Below, in pieces: positions 50,956-60,320 of a DNA stretch of 64,000 nt. The DNA comes from Oscillatoriales cyanobacterium USR001 (GTDB taxonomy: Bacteria > Cyanobacteriota > Cyanobacteriia > Cyanobacteriales > Microcoleaceae). The stretch covers positions 46,928-110,927 of the forward strand of contig MBRE01000037.1 in the NCBI GenBank assembly GCA_001698425.1, in the 5' to 3' direction. Made by a program: the position numbers and the translations under genes. A model generated the notes under the pieces. That model did no database searches. It saw nothing but the letters and a program-made list of their open reading frames with translations, and was not told where the DNA came from. Position 1 is the first letter of the stretch, and each line of letters begins with the position of its first letter.

Positions 50956-52464
50956 ATGAGTGAAGAACTAAAACTTAACAATCCTAGCATCACCCTCCAC
51001 GCCTTTCAATTACGCAATGATGTGGACAAAGAAGCGGGAAAATTAGCGGATGATGCCTTAAATTTGTGGGCAAACTTGGCCAAAGTTGGGGAGAAATTTG
51101 GGATTGACGATCTTAAATCCTTTATCCCTTTATTGATGAATCCAGAAGAGGAAAATCCTTCTTTTCAAAGACTGCTTAAAGAACCAGAAACCCTTGAATT
51201 TAAGAAAAAGAACAATGATGATGGGTTGAAATTAACCATTTATCCAGTTCGGTTTCACGATACCTACAACGCAGATTTAACCGTTTTTTATCCTGACAAA
51301 ATTTTGGCGGTTAGTGAATTAGGAAAACTCAATATTGAAGGATGTCTTTTACCCGAATTTATCCAGCCTTCTACCGGGCAAAGTTTATTATTTTATGCGG
51401 AAACAACAGGCGATATTTCTTGTAATAAAGAACTAGCTAAACAATGCTTTCAATATTTACTACAAAATACAATTCAACCCTCACCCGAACAGATTAAAGA
51501 GGGAGTTTTGTTTGGTAGTCCCATTTACGAGTATGATAACGGAGAATTTGACCCCACAAAAAGATATCATATTTTAGTATGGCTCAATTGCAACCCTAAG
51601 ACTGCGGAAGCTCTTACTCCATATTTTAATTATCATTTTCATCGTTTACTATTATACCGTCACAAGATTTTATTTTCTTATTACCGTTCTCGTTCTTGGT
51701 ATAAACGCGGCAAAGAAATCGCCGCTAAACTCGATGCAAAACAAAGCGAATTTAAGGCAGTTGAAAATCAGAATGATGCAGTTGAAAGGCTGGAAGAATT
51801 AAAGAGATTACTTGCAGAAGTTAGAATGTTATGGTTTGACTATAGCCGATGTTTGCGGGATATCAGCGAATGTATCAATACTGTCACTACTAACACAGAT
51901 AACTATGTTGAAATGTTAGCAAATATTCAAGATTTACAATTTCAATCGGATCAGTTACAGTTTTTAACTAAGTTTGCGGAGGTAAGTAAAAACAAATATC
52001 AGGAACAAATCAAGATTGACTTAAATTATTTAATTGCTAGTCAGAATTTCTTTCAAGAAATGATTGCTAATATTAGGGGAATGTTAGATATTGAGCAAAT
52101 AGAAGCGGATAGGGAAATTCAAAGAAGTTTGGTTACACAGATACAAGAAAGTAAGGCATTGCAACAATCTTTACTCGACTTGCAAAAAGAAATTAAAAAT
52201 AGTAGTACGCAAGATACTATTAGCAGTCGTAACTTAAATATTACCATTGCAGTTGTTGGCGGAGGAATGGCCGTCGCTGGTGTTATTGCTACTAGCTATG
52301 GGTTGATCAAACCTGAACAACCTTTCTTTATTTGGGATAAAAATGCCCACAGCTTTCATCCTTTTACACAATCAGTTTTTTGGAGTTTAGTAATTGGTTT
52401 AATTCCAGTTTTGGCATGGGTATTAATATGGTTTTTCTTTCTTCGCAAACCTCAAAAGGAATAG
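50956..52464 (+). CDS. Coiled-coil protein with two C-terminal TM segments (CorA-like topology), possible CHAT partner
   Basis: 502 residues, no recognised family. The N-terminal part (1-240) looks alpha/beta. A long helical stretch (about 235-425; ERLEELKRLLAEVRMLWFDY, SQNFFQEMIANIRGM, SLLDLQKEIKNSS) precedes two TM segments (ITIAVVGGGMAVAGVIATSY, about 430-450; VFWSLVIGLIPVLAWVLIWF, about 475-495) and a short basic tail. This recalls CorA-type channels, but the GMN signature is not in the inter-TM loop. It lies 157 bp after the TPR-CHAT gene. A membrane effector cut or gated by the protease is a hypothesis. The TAG stop coincides with the start of a palindromic element (GGAATAG). Confidence 0.7.
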   Translation: MSEELKLNNPSITLHAFQLRNDVDKEAGKLADDALNLWANLAKVGEKFGIDDLKSFIPLLMNPEEENPSFQRLLKEPETLEFKKKNNDDGLKLTIYPVRFHDTYNADLTVFYPDKILAVSELGKLNIEGCLLPEFIQPSTGQSLLFYAETTGDISCNKELAKQCFQYLLQNTIQPSPEQIKEGVLFGSPIYEYDNGEFDPTKRYHILVWLNCNPKTAEALTPYFNYHFHRLLLYRHKILFSYYRSRSWYKRGKEIAAKLDAKQSEFKAVENQNDAVERLEELKRLLAEVRMLWFDYSRCLRDISECINTVTTNTDNYVEMLANIQDLQFQSDQLQFLTKFAEVSKNKYQEQIKIDLNYLIASQNFFQEMIANIRGMLDIEQIEADREIQRSLVTQIQESKALQQSLLDLQKEIKNSSTQDTISSRNLNITIAVVGGGMAVAGVIATSYGLIKPEQPFFIWDKNAHSFHPFTQSVFWSLVIGLIPVLAWVLIWFFFLRKPQKE

Positions 52465-52530
52465 AAATTAAATAATTATGTTCGTAGTAAGCGCTTTAGC
52501 GCTAAAGCGCTTACTACAAACCAAATCATA
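52458..52530. repeat. GTAGTAAGCGC element between the two-TM gene and nnrE
   Basis: Left arm GGAATAGAAATTAAATAAT (including the stop codon of the upstream gene), perfect 34-bp palindrome at 52484-52517, then a right arm cut short (AAACCAAATCATAATG). It ends right at the nnrE start. Confidence 0.9.
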
Positions 52531-54117
52531 ATGAAAAATAATATGGACGAATTTGTAGTAAATGCCGAACAAATGCGAACAATTGAAGGCCGCATATTTG
52601 CGGCCGGAATGCCAGTAGCAGCTTTAATGGAAAAAGTCGCCGGCTTAATTACCAGACGCATTCAAGAAAAATTAAATCAATCCGAAATCTTCTCTAACAA
52701 ATTACCCTTAATTGGCGTATTAGTTGGTCCTGGGCACAACGGCGGTGATGCCTTAATTGTTGCCCGTGAATTACATTTTCAAGGCTGTCAAATAATCGTC
52801 TATTGCCCCTTTGTAAAACTTAAAGAATTAACAGGTTTTCACGCTCAATATGTCCAATCTTTAAATATTCCCTATTTTGATGATATTGCCAAGCTGAAAG
52901 ACTGTGATTTATTGATAGATGGCTTATTTGGCTTTGGCTTAGATCGAGAACTTTCTCCTCCGATTTCTACGGCTATTGACCAAATTAATAGCTGGCAAAA
53001 ATTAGTTTTTAGTATTGATATTCCATCAGGTTTACATACGGATACAGGCGAAGTTTTAGGCACGGCTATTTGTGCTACTCGGACATTTTGTTTAGGCCTA
53101 TGGAAAATGGCTTTTTTCCAAGATCGAGCATTAGCATATATTGGTAAAGCAGAATTAATTGATTTTAATATCCCGATCGCCGACATTACTGCTATACTAA
53201 GCGAGCAACCAACCCTAAAACTAATCGCCAAAAAATCCGCGATCGCCCACCTTCCCCTCCCTCGCCGCCCCGACGCACACAAATACACCAACGGTCATTT
53301 ACTCATCATCGCAGGTTCCCGCCGCTACAGCGGTGCAGCCATTTTAACCGCCTTGGGAGCCCGTGCCAGCGGCGTAGGAATGCTATCTATTGCCGTCCCC
53401 GAAAGCCTCAAGCTTTTGGTAACAGCCCAATTGCCCGAAGCCTTGGTAATTGGTTGTCCTGAAACCACAGATGGCGCAATTAGCCAATTACCAATAGGCT
53501 TAGAATTGAGTGCCTATAACGCGATCGCCGCCGGTCCAGGCTTGACTTTAGAACCGCAAAACTTGATACAAAGTATATTAAAAAGCGATCGCCCCCTGAT
53601 TCTCGATGCCGACGCTTTAAATATCCTCGCCCAAATAGGGACAATTCCCAGCCTATCCCAGCGTCAAGCGCCAACAGTCATCACCCCACATCCCGGCGAA
53701 TTTAAGCGTTTATTTCCAGATTTAGCCCAAAAAACCTGCGATCGCCCCAGGGGAATTTACCAAAACGCCTGGTTAACCCAAGAAGCCGCAAAACTCAGCC
53801 GTGCTGTCGTATTATTGAAAGGAGCCAGAGTTTGTATATCTTGGCAAGATGCGATCGGCAAACTCTCCACCCGCATCAACCCCGAAAGCACCCCAGCCTT
53901 AGCCAGAGGCGGTAGTGGAGACGTACTCACAGGTTTACTCGGTGGGCTTTGGGCCCAAGCCATCTCCCATCATTACCCAGTACAACCCTTAGTAGAAACC
54001 GCAGTTTGGTGGCACGCCCAAGCCGGAATCATGGCAGCGATCGAGCGAACCGAACTAGGAGTAGACGCATTTACCCTAACCCAATATTTAATCCCAGTTC
54101 TTATCGAATCATGTTAG
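52531..54117 (+). CDS. nnr: Bifunctional NAD(P)H-hydrate epimerase / ADP-dependent NAD(P)H-hydrate dehydratase
   Basis: 528 residues. The N-terminal YjeF_N epimerase domain (1-220) has GVLVGPGHNGGDALIVAREL. The C-terminal ribokinase-like dehydratase domain (240-520) has HKYTNGHLLIIAGS, TVITPHPGEFKRL and ARGGSGDVLTGLLGGLWAQA. It repairs hydrated NAD(P)H. The ATG at 52531 or 52543 could be used. The leader is largely the palindromic element. Confidence 0.94.
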   Translation: MKNNMDEFVVNAEQMRTIEGRIFAAGMPVAALMEKVAGLITRRIQEKLNQSEIFSNKLPLIGVLVGPGHNGGDALIVARELHFQGCQIIVYCPFVKLKELTGFHAQYVQSLNIPYFDDIAKLKDCDLLIDGLFGFGLDRELSPPISTAIDQINSWQKLVFSIDIPSGLHTDTGEVLGTAICATRTFCLGLWKMAFFQDRALAYIGKAELIDFNIPIADITAILSEQPTLKLIAKKSAIAHLPLPRRPDAHKYTNGHLLIIAGSRRYSGAAILTALGARASGVGMLSIAVPESLKLLVTAQLPEALVIGCPETTDGAISQLPIGLELSAYNAIAAGPGLTLEPQNLIQSILKSDRPLILDADALNILAQIGTIPSLSQRQAPTVITPHPGEFKRLFPDLAQKTCDRPRGIYQNAWLTQEAAKLSRAVVLLKGARVCISWQDAIGKLSTRINPESTPALARGGSGDVLTGLLGGLWAQAISHHYPVQPLVETAVWWHAQAGIMAAIERTELGVDAFTLTQYLIPVLIESC

Positions 54118-54195
54118 GAATAGAAATTAAATAATTCACTTGTTTGTAGTAAGCGCAAAGAGCGCTAAAGCGCTTACTACGAACCAGATCGTTAA
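54115..54195. repeat. GTAGTAAGCGC element between nnr and accC
   Basis: Left arm AGGAATAGAAATTAAATAATT from 54117, palindrome 54146-54180, right arm shortened (GAACCAGATCGTTAA). It sits between the ends of convergent genes and could act as a bidirectional terminator. Confidence 0.88.
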
Positions 54196-55554
54196 CTATT
54201 TCTTCTTCTGATTACGCATCCAATCCTCCACAAAATTTGTATAAACCTCACCAGCGAGAAATTCAGGAGTATCAATAATTTTTTGATGAAAACCAATAGT
54301 TGTGGGTACGCCAGTAATCGCACATTCTCGGAGAGCGCGTTTCATCCTGCGAATTGCTGTAGGTCGATCGCGTCCCCAAACAATCAATTTACCAATCAAA
54401 GAATCATAATAAGGTGGAATTTCATAATCCGTATAAACATGAGAATCCATCCGCACACCAGGTCCACCAGGAGGTAAATAACCGCTAATCCTACCAGGAT
54501 GAGGACGGAAATTATGGTCTGGATCTTCAGCATTAATCCGGCATTCGATCGCGTGACCATTCATTACAACTTGGTTTTGATTCAATTGCAATTTTTCACC
54601 TTGGGCGATACGAATTTGTTCCGCAATTAAATCGAGGCCAGTAATCATCTCCGTAACCGGATGTTCTACTTGGATGCGAGTGTTCATTTCCATAAAGTAG
54701 AACTTACCCGATTTGTCAAGCAAAAATTCCACAGTACCCGCGCCAGTGTAATTGATAGATTTTGCAGCTTTAACAGCAGCGTGACCCATTTTTTCTCGCA
54801 GTCGGGGATTGAGGGCGGGGCTAGGAGCTTCTTCTAAGAGTTTTTGGTGTCTTCGCTGAATCGAACACTCTCTTTCTCCCAGGTGGATCGCGTTACCGTA
54901 AGAGTCGGCAAGAATCTGAATTTCAATGTGGCGGGGGCGATCGATAAATTTTTCGAGGTAAACTCCTGGATTCCCGAAAGCTGCTTCCGCTTCACCTTGG
55001 GCGGCGGCGAAGAGTTTAGACAGTTCGGATTCTTCTCGAACTAGCCTCATACCGCGTCCACCGCCGCCAGCGGTGGCTTTGATCATTACAGGATAGCCAA
55101 TTTCACGGGCGATCGCGATCGCTTCACCTTCATCCGCCAACAATCCACCGCTACCAGGTATGGTAGGCACTCCCACTCGCTGCATAGTTTCTTTAGCAGT
55201 GGATTTGTCACCCATCGACCTCATTGCCTCTGGGGAAGGACCGACAAAGGTAATTTGATGATCGGCGCAAATTTCCGCAAATTTAGCATTTTCCGCCAAG
55301 AATCCATAGCCGGGATGAATCGCTGTCGCATTACGAGTCAGAGCAGCGGCGATGATATTAGGAATATTGAGATAGCTTTTGCTGCTAGTAGGTTCGCCAA
55401 TACAAACAGCTTCGTCCGCTAACTGGACATGAAGGGCGTGGCGATCGATGGTGGAGTGTACCGCGACAGTTGGTATACCCATCTCTTCACAGGTGCGGAT
55501 GATACGGAGAGCGATTTCTCCGCGATTGGCAATTAAGAGCTTGGAAAACCCCAT
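54196..55554 (-). CDS. accC: Acetyl-CoA carboxylase, biotin carboxylase subunit
   Basis: 452 residues, normal. [20 protein letters not shown] at the start, ATP-grasp glycine loop [14 protein letters not shown], then [22 protein letters not shown] and the catalytic-region motifs expected of AccC. It carboxylates biotin on AccB using bicarbonate and ATP, the first step of fatty-acid synthesis. In cyanobacteria acc genes are scattered, and here it is monocistronic. Confidence 0.97.
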   Translation of the reverse strand: MGFSKLLIANRGEIALRIIRTCEEMGIPTVAVHSTIDRHALHVQLADEAVCIGEPTSSKSYLNIPNIIAAALTRNATAIHPGYGFLAENAKFAEICADHQITFVGPSPEAMRSMGDKSTAKETMQRVGVPTIPGSGGLLADEGEAIAIAREIGYPVMIKATAGGGGRGMRLVREESELSKLFAAAQGEAEAAFGNPGVYLEKFIDRPRHIEIQILADSYGNAIHLGERECSIQRRHQKLLEEAPSPALNPRLREKMGHAAVKAAKSINYTGAGTVEFLLDKSGKFYFMEMNTRIQVEHPVTEMITGLDLIAEQIRIAQGEKLQLNQNQVVMNGHAIECRINAEDPDHNFRPHPGRISGYLPPGGPGVRMDSHVYTDYEIPPYYDSLIGKLIVWGRDRPTAIRRMKRALRECAITGVPTTIGFHQKIIDTPEFLAGEVYTNFVEDWMRNQKKK

Positions 55555-55776
55555 CGTTCGGTACTTGTGACTCTGCGATCAGTAGAATATATCCTTTTGA
55601 CCCACTTCGGGTGAATATTGGCAAAAATCTATTTGAAAAAATTTGTTGCACAATTTTTTGATTTTGGTGTTATGATTATAAATCGGCAGTGGTAAAGTAA
55701 AAATAGTGAGTGTAAGAGCAGATTTACCAAAATCTTTAACTTAAAACTCAAAATTTCTCTTTTAACACTGAAATAA
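55555..55776. other. Intergenic region accC / tRNA-Leu
   Basis: About 220 bp, AT-rich. The accC promoter (minus strand) and the tRNA-Leu promoter (plus strand) must lie here. No repeat element or strong consensus is visible. Confidence 0.35.
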
Positions 55777-55857
55777 GCGGATGTGGCGGAATTGGTATAC
55801 GCGCACGCTTGAGGTGCGTGTGGCTTGTCCTTGCGAGTTCGAGTCTCGCCATCCGCA
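55777..55857 (+). tRNA. tRNA-Leu (anticodon GAG)
   Basis: 81 nt. Acceptor GCGGATG/CATCCGC, anticodon stem CACGC/GCGTG, loop TTGAGGT giving GAG, long variable arm, T-arm GAGTTCGAGTC. No encoded CCA. Confidence 0.95.
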
Positions 55858-56131
55858 TTTAACGTTAAATGTTAAGGCGTTGCTGAATGACGATATGATT
55901 TTGCGGAATCGTGATATGGCTATCAAGGGTTTCCGCGATCGATTCATATCTTTAAATCAGCAACGCCACTATTAATGAGCAATATTTGGTGTAGGATATG
56001 TAAATAAGGTAAGCAGCTAGTCGGGATTGCATCTACTGAATATGAATTGATGATTAACTTAAAAAGCTGCTGCTCATACCCATACTTAATTTCAAGTTAT
56101 GGGGTGTTTTCGATTCAGTGGAGTGACGGGG

Positions 56132-56335
56132 ATGCAAGCTCAAAAAAATATTGATGAAGCAAGTATTAATGACGTAGTTGAACGAATTTTTACTTCTCGA
56201 AAGATTACCCGTGCAGATCAACGTAGATTTATGGCAGCTTTAATGTCTAAAGATGCTTTGACTGCGGAGGAACATGAACAAATCGATCGAGTATTTGATG
56301 GTTTGCGCCGCAGGGTATTGAGGGTGGTAGACTAA
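56132..56335 (+). CDS. Small conserved cyanobacterial protein
   Basis: 67 residues from ATG 56132 (ACGGGG precedes it); an ATG at 56099 is in frame. The pattern DVVERIFTSRKITRADQRRF, then MAALMSKDALTAEEHEQIDRV and RRVLRVVD, looks like a two- or three-helix bundle. I recall this as a small conserved protein in many cyanobacteria, without known function. A C/G-rich hairpin follows at 56346-56385. Confidence 0.7.
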   Translation: MQAQKNIDEASINDVVERIFTSRKITRADQRRFMAALMSKDALTAEEHEQIDRVFDGLRRRVLRVVD

Positions 56336-56345
56336 GTGTTTTGGC

Positions 56346-56386
56346 GCTGGGGGGGTGACAACCCGCCCAAAACTTTTTTGCCACCC
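56346..56386 (+). terminator. Possible terminator hairpin
   Basis: CTGGGGGGGTG and CCACCCCCAG form a stem with a 19-base loop that contains TTTTTT. It lies 11 bp after the small gene. There is no T-run 3' of the stem, so this is tentative. Confidence 0.4.
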
Positions 56387-56493
56387 CCAGAGATAACGGG
56401 AGAGCTAAAACTAAAAAACCCACCCCGTAGAGGCAGGTTCATCAAGAGATTTAAAGAAGTAGTAAAAACTAAAAAATCTGCTCCTTTGAGCAA

Positions 56494-56781
56494 TTAAATA
56501 GCATTCTGCAAACTAAATAATATGGCAGTTAAAACTTCAGCCCCAATCTGAAGCACAACAAAGGCAATAATCGGAGAAAAATCAATACCGCCCAAAGGTG
56601 GAATAATCGATCGAAATAGATTCAGATAAGGATCGGTTAACTGACTTAAGATTGAAAATGGCGGATCGTACCAATTGATATTGGGGAACCAGCTTAAAAG
56701 CACTCGCACAATCATCAGGACTAGATATATTTGGACAAATGTTGCCAGGGTATTTGCCAACAGAGCAATTGAATAACTCAT
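56494..56781 (-). CDS. YggT family membrane protein
   Basis: 95 residues with two TM segments (LATFVQIYLVLMIVRVLLSW; IIAFVVLQIGAEVLTAILFS) and the diagnostic loop LSQLTDPYLNLFRSIIPPLGGIDFSPI. YggT/CCB3 relatives act in heme attachment to cytochrome b6 in chloroplasts and in division-related processes in bacteria. It lies 50 bp downstream of another small membrane gene on the same strand. Confidence 0.9.
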   Translation of the reverse strand: MSYSIALLANTLATFVQIYLVLMIVRVLLSWFPNINWYDPPFSILSQLTDPYLNLFRSIIPPLGGIDFSPIIAFVVLQIGAEVLTAILFSLQNAI

Positions 56782-56831
56782 CTTTCTTTAATTTTCCAAC
56801 GACTTTGACTTTAACTTTAGCACAAATCAGC

Positions 56832-57140
56832 TTACTGGTCTTCAGCTAAGGATGCTTCATCGCGATGCACAGCATTTCCATTCACGCTACCAAGTTGTAG
56901 ACGTACATCGTCAATCGCTTGATTTAGCTGTGCAATTTTATCTTCTAATCCCAAACGAGCCATTTCAATGCGTTCAGTTTCAATTTGGTGATTTTTCCCT
57001 TTACTAGCTTTAGTCTCAGAGATTTCACTGTTCAAATTTTCTGAACGGCGAACGAGGATGACTCCCAATAGAGCGCCGACAAAACCACCAATCGCAGCAC
57101 CCGCTATAAATCCCCCGGCAAAACCATCTCGATTGCTCAT
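56832..57140 (-). CDS. Small membrane-anchored coiled-coil protein
   Basis: 102 residues. A Gly-rich TM segment (AGGFIAGAAIGGFVGALLGVIL, about 7-28), in the style of YtxH-like anchors, is followed by a polar helix (RLGLEDKIAQLNQAIDDVRLQ). Conserved-looking but without known function. Followed by yggT. Confidence 0.75.
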   Translation of the reverse strand: MSNRDGFAGGFIAGAAIGGFVGALLGVILVRRSENLNSEISETKASKGKNHQIETERIEMARLGLEDKIAQLNQAIDDVRLQLGSVNGNAVHRDEASLAEDQ

Positions 57141-57187
57141 AATTTTAACAATCCTTGTAATAGTTACTAAATCGATAGTTTAGATAA

Positions 57188-57844
57188 TTAAGTGCCAAAA
57201 GTGCGATCGCCAGCATCTCCCAGTCCCGGTACAATAAAACCCCGTTCATTTAGGTGCTCATCGATCGCCGCCGCATAAATATTCAAACTCGGATACATTA
57301 CACTTAAACGCTGCAATGCTTGGGGAGCCACGATCGCAGAGATAATCCGCACTAAACTCGCATCAACTCCTCGCTGTGTTAACTCCTCCATTGTTGCCAT
57401 AATTGTACCCCCAGTTGCCAACATCGGTTCGCTAATTAATACTCGTGTTTCTGGATTAAACTGCGGTGGCAATTTATTGAAATAACAATTAACTTCTAAG
57501 GTTTCCTCGTCTCGCACCATTCCTAGATGATAAATCGTTGCTAGAGGTACTACAGTCTGAATGCCCTCCATTAATCCCAAACCAGCCCGCAAAATGGGAA
57601 TTACTGCCAAAGGTGTTTCAGGATTGATAAACGTAGCTGGGGATTCTGCTAAAGGCGTTTGCACGATCGTTTCTACTATGGGCAACCAATCTCGAATTGC
57701 CTCATAAGCTAACCAGCGTCCTAGTTCTGTCATTGCCGAGCGAAACAATACTGATGGTGTGCCGACATCGCGAGCGACAGCTAACCAATGCTTGATTAAA
57801 GGATGAGGGGGGACGTAAACACGGAGTTGGGGAGCCATCGCCAT
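57188..57844 (-). CDS. upp: Uracil phosphoribosyltransferase
   Basis: 218 residues from ATG 57844 (57838 is equally possible). The frame runs on upstream to 58003, but that stretch includes a GGACTTACGCA repeat end and is not protein-like. The motifs are complete: VIPILRAGLGLMEG, VLISEPMLATGGTIMATMEEL (PRPP loop) and AAIDEHLNERGFIVPGLGDAGDR (uracil site). It makes UMP from uracil and PRPP in pyrimidine salvage. Confidence 0.94.
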   Translation of the reverse strand: MAMAPQLRVYVPPHPLIKHWLAVARDVGTPSVLFRSAMTELGRWLAYEAIRDWLPIVETIVQTPLAESPATFINPETPLAVIPILRAGLGLMEGIQTVVPLATIYHLGMVRDEETLEVNCYFNKLPPQFNPETRVLISEPMLATGGTIMATMEELTQRGVDASLVRIISAIVAPQALQRLSVMYPSLNIYAAAIDEHLNERGFIVPGLGDAGDRTFGT

Positions 57845-58054
57845 AAAATTTAGATAGGACTTACGCAGAAGTAACGTAATTTTATCGTGGCGATCGCCGC
57901 GAAACAACCTCAAACTCATGTTTTTCAGAAATCCCGCGATCGCACAACCACAAACATCATACCCTTTAACGCCGCCTCTTCTTGGCGGCACGGCATCACC
58001 CACAAAACCGCCTGACCTAAAATTCAGAGATTATTGAAAAAGTTTTTTAATAGA

Positions 58055-58083
58055 GTTGACATAATTTTGCAATAAGGCTATAT
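58055..58083 (+). promoter_or_regulatory. Sigma70-type promoter of crtH
   Basis: TTGACA (58055-58060), a 17-base spacer, then TATATT (58078-58083). It implies a leader of about 130 nt before the crtH ATG. Confidence 0.7.
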
Positions 58084-58218
58084 TGATTTTAGTGTTCTCC
58101 TCTCAAAGGATCGGCAGACGCGGGCAGTCGGCAATGGTAGGCTGTTCGCGCATTTTTTTGGGATTCTGGTCGAGCAGACTTGTCGTTAATCTAAAATCTT
58201 AAAAGTTGAAAATTTAAA

Positions 58219-59778
58219 ATGAAATCGCGTATGCCTGTTTCTCAACCATCCCAGTCATTTTCTGCTCATCCCCCTGAAAAGGTGCGAGAGTTTGATGTCA
58301 TCGTTATCGGTTCGGGCATTGGAGGGCTGGTGACAGCTACCCAGTTAGCCGCCAAGGGAGCCAGAACGATCGTACTCGAAAGCTACATTATCCCTGGCGG
58401 TAGTGCCGGTTACTTCGATCGAGATGGCTACAGGTTTGATGTTGGAGCTTCGATGATTTTTGGGTTTGGCCAGCAGGGTACGACTAATCTCCTCACCCGT
58501 GCTCTGCAAGCAGTGAATGTCACCTTGGAAACCATTGCCGATCCGGTACAGATTCACTACCATTTGCCTGATGGTTTAGAAGTCCAAGTTCACAAGTCTT
58601 ATGAGAATTTCTTGCAAGAGCTAACCGAAAAATTTCCCCAGGAAGCCGAAGGCATCAGGAAATTTTATGGAGAATGTTGGCAAGTTTTTAACTGCCTGAA
58701 CGCGATCGAGTTACTTTCCCTGGAAGAATTGGGATATTTAATGCGAGTATTTTTCCAGCATCCCCTCGCTTGTTTAGGTTTAGTGAAATATTTGCCCTTG
58801 AATGCCGGAGACATCGCTCGTCGCTACATCAAAGATCCAATTTTACTGAAATTTATTGACATTGAATGTTACTGTTGGTCAGTAGTTCCAGCAGAATTAA
58901 CACCGATGATTAATGCTGGAATGGTATTTTCTGATCGCCACTACGGAGGCATTAATTATCCTAAAGGTGGAGTCGGTCAAATTGCCCAAAAACTGGTAGA
59001 AGGTCTGGAAAAATCTGGAGGGAAAATTCAATATAAAGCTAAAGTAGCCCGAATTGTTACAGAACGGGGAAAGGCTGTGGGAGTAGAATTGATAACTGGT
59101 GAAATTATCAAAGCCCGTCGGATAGTTTCTAATGCTACTCGTTGGGATACTTTTGAGAAATTATTACCTGCTGAGGCGATGCCCAGTAGCGAGAAGAAAT
59201 GGCAGTCGCGCTATCAAAAATCTCCGAGCTTTTTAAGTTTGCATTTAGGAGTAAAAGCGGCGGTATTCCCCCAGGAAACTGCTTGCCACCATATTTTATT
59301 AGAAAGTTGGGAACAAATGGAAGTAGCGGGAGGTACAATTTTTGTATCAATTCCCACACTTTTAGATCCCAGTTTAGCGCCAGAGGGACATCATATTGTT
59401 CATGCTTTTACTCCCAGTTGGATGCAAGCATGGGAAGGGTTATCAGGAGAAGAGTATGAAGAGAAAAAAGAAGCGGCGGCGGGGGAGGTAATTGAGAAAT
59501 TGGAAAAGATTTTTCCTGGCTTAGAAGCGGGTTTGGATTATATGGAAGTGGGTACGGCGCGATCGCACCGCAGATTTTTAGGTCGCGAAGATGGAACTTA
59601 TGGACCGATTCCGCGACGCAAATTATTAGGTTTGTTGGGGATGCCTTTTAATCGAACTGCTATTTCTGGGTTATATTGTGTAGGAGATAGTACATTTCCA
59701 GGTCAGGGTTTGAATGCTGTAGCTTTTTCAGGGTTTGCTTGCGCTCATCGTATAGCTGTAGATTTAGGGTTTTGTTAG
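58219..59778 (+). CDS. crtH: Carotenoid (prolycopene) isomerase CrtH
   Basis: 519 residues; ATG 58231 is an alternative start. The FAD-binding N-terminus [21 protein letters not shown] and [20 protein letters not shown] are followed by family blocks ([34 protein letters not shown]) and end in [20 protein letters not shown]. The protein belongs to the CrtISO/phytoene desaturase superfamily and isomerises poly-cis lycopene to all-trans. The pattern fits CrtISO better than CrtI. Confidence 0.88.
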   Translation: MKSRMPVSQPSQSFSAHPPEKVREFDVIVIGSGIGGLVTATQLAAKGARTIVLESYIIPGGSAGYFDRDGYRFDVGASMIFGFGQQGTTNLLTRALQAVNVTLETIADPVQIHYHLPDGLEVQVHKSYENFLQELTEKFPQEAEGIRKFYGECWQVFNCLNAIELLSLEELGYLMRVFFQHPLACLGLVKYLPLNAGDIARRYIKDPILLKFIDIECYCWSVVPAELTPMINAGMVFSDRHYGGINYPKGGVGQIAQKLVEGLEKSGGKIQYKAKVARIVTERGKAVGVELITGEIIKARRIVSNATRWDTFEKLLPAEAMPSSEKKWQSRYQKSPSFLSLHLGVKAAVFPQETACHHILLESWEQMEVAGGTIFVSIPTLLDPSLAPEGHHIVHAFTPSWMQAWEGLSGEEYEEKKEAAAGEVIEKLEKIFPGLEAGLDYMEVGTARSHRRFLGREDGTYGPIPRRKLLGLLGMPFNRTAISGLYCVGDSTFPGQGLNAVAFSGFACAHRIAVDLGFC

Positions 59779-60320
59779 TAATTAGTGGTGGGCGAATGGC
59801 ATTCGCCCCTACTAAATATAGAGGCACTGCGTAAATCCCGATCAAAAGGAGGTTTTCTGTAAGGGCAGAGCCTCCGTGCCTGCCCAAATCCTTACAGGGC
59901 AACCACAGGGGGATCACTCCTACAAGAGAATGAAACCACCCTAAGAAATAATTTAAGATTGTTATACTTAATAATTTATCGGGAAAATTTCGATATCCTT
60001 TGATAAAAGACATATTGATTAGACTTACGCTTACAGTCCAGTTGCCGCCCTTGTAAAGTTTCTTTGCATTTCCCCGATCGCGGCGTTACAAACAGTTTTA
60101 CGTAAGTTCTAATTTATTTACAAATTGGGAGGTTTTCATCCTTATTTATCGATCAAGATAAATATGAGAGGCGACTCCCAACCAGATTATCGGGTGGATT
60201 TTTACAAACAAACTTTATTTCGTTTTGGGAGCGGCTTAAAAAAACACGCTAATTCCTAAAACAATTCGGATCTTTTCACATAATGCCGCAGATACTCTGC
60301 GAGCTTAAAGGTAATAAGTC
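59779..60320. other. Gene-free region crtH / GGDEF-EAL gene
   Basis: About 540 bp. 59810-59945 holds a degenerate relative of the 6930-7176 element. 60019-60112 is a TTAGACTTACGC...ACGTAAGTTCTAA inverted-repeat element (terminal arms with one mismatch). The remainder is the leader of the next gene. No supported ORF. Confidence 0.6.
60019..60112. repeat. MITE-like element with TTAGACTTACG ends
   Basis: 94 bp; the ends TTAGACTTACG and CGTAAGTTCTAA are inverse with one mismatch. It is a member of the family seen at 15752-15853. Noncoding. Confidence 0.7.

Noticed and set aside
50956..52464. Annotating the two-TM protein as a CorA Mg2+ transporter
   Set aside because: The topology fits, but the GMN signature after the first TM is absent, so only a CorA-like topology is claimed.
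57845..58003. N-terminal extension of uracil phosphoribosyltransferase
   Set aside because: It reads through a dispersed GGACTTACGC repeat end and has no family similarity; the internal ATG gives the normal length.
59660..60013. 117-residue minus-strand ORF after crtH
   Set aside because: It overlaps the crtH end and a degenerate repeat; no protein-like features.
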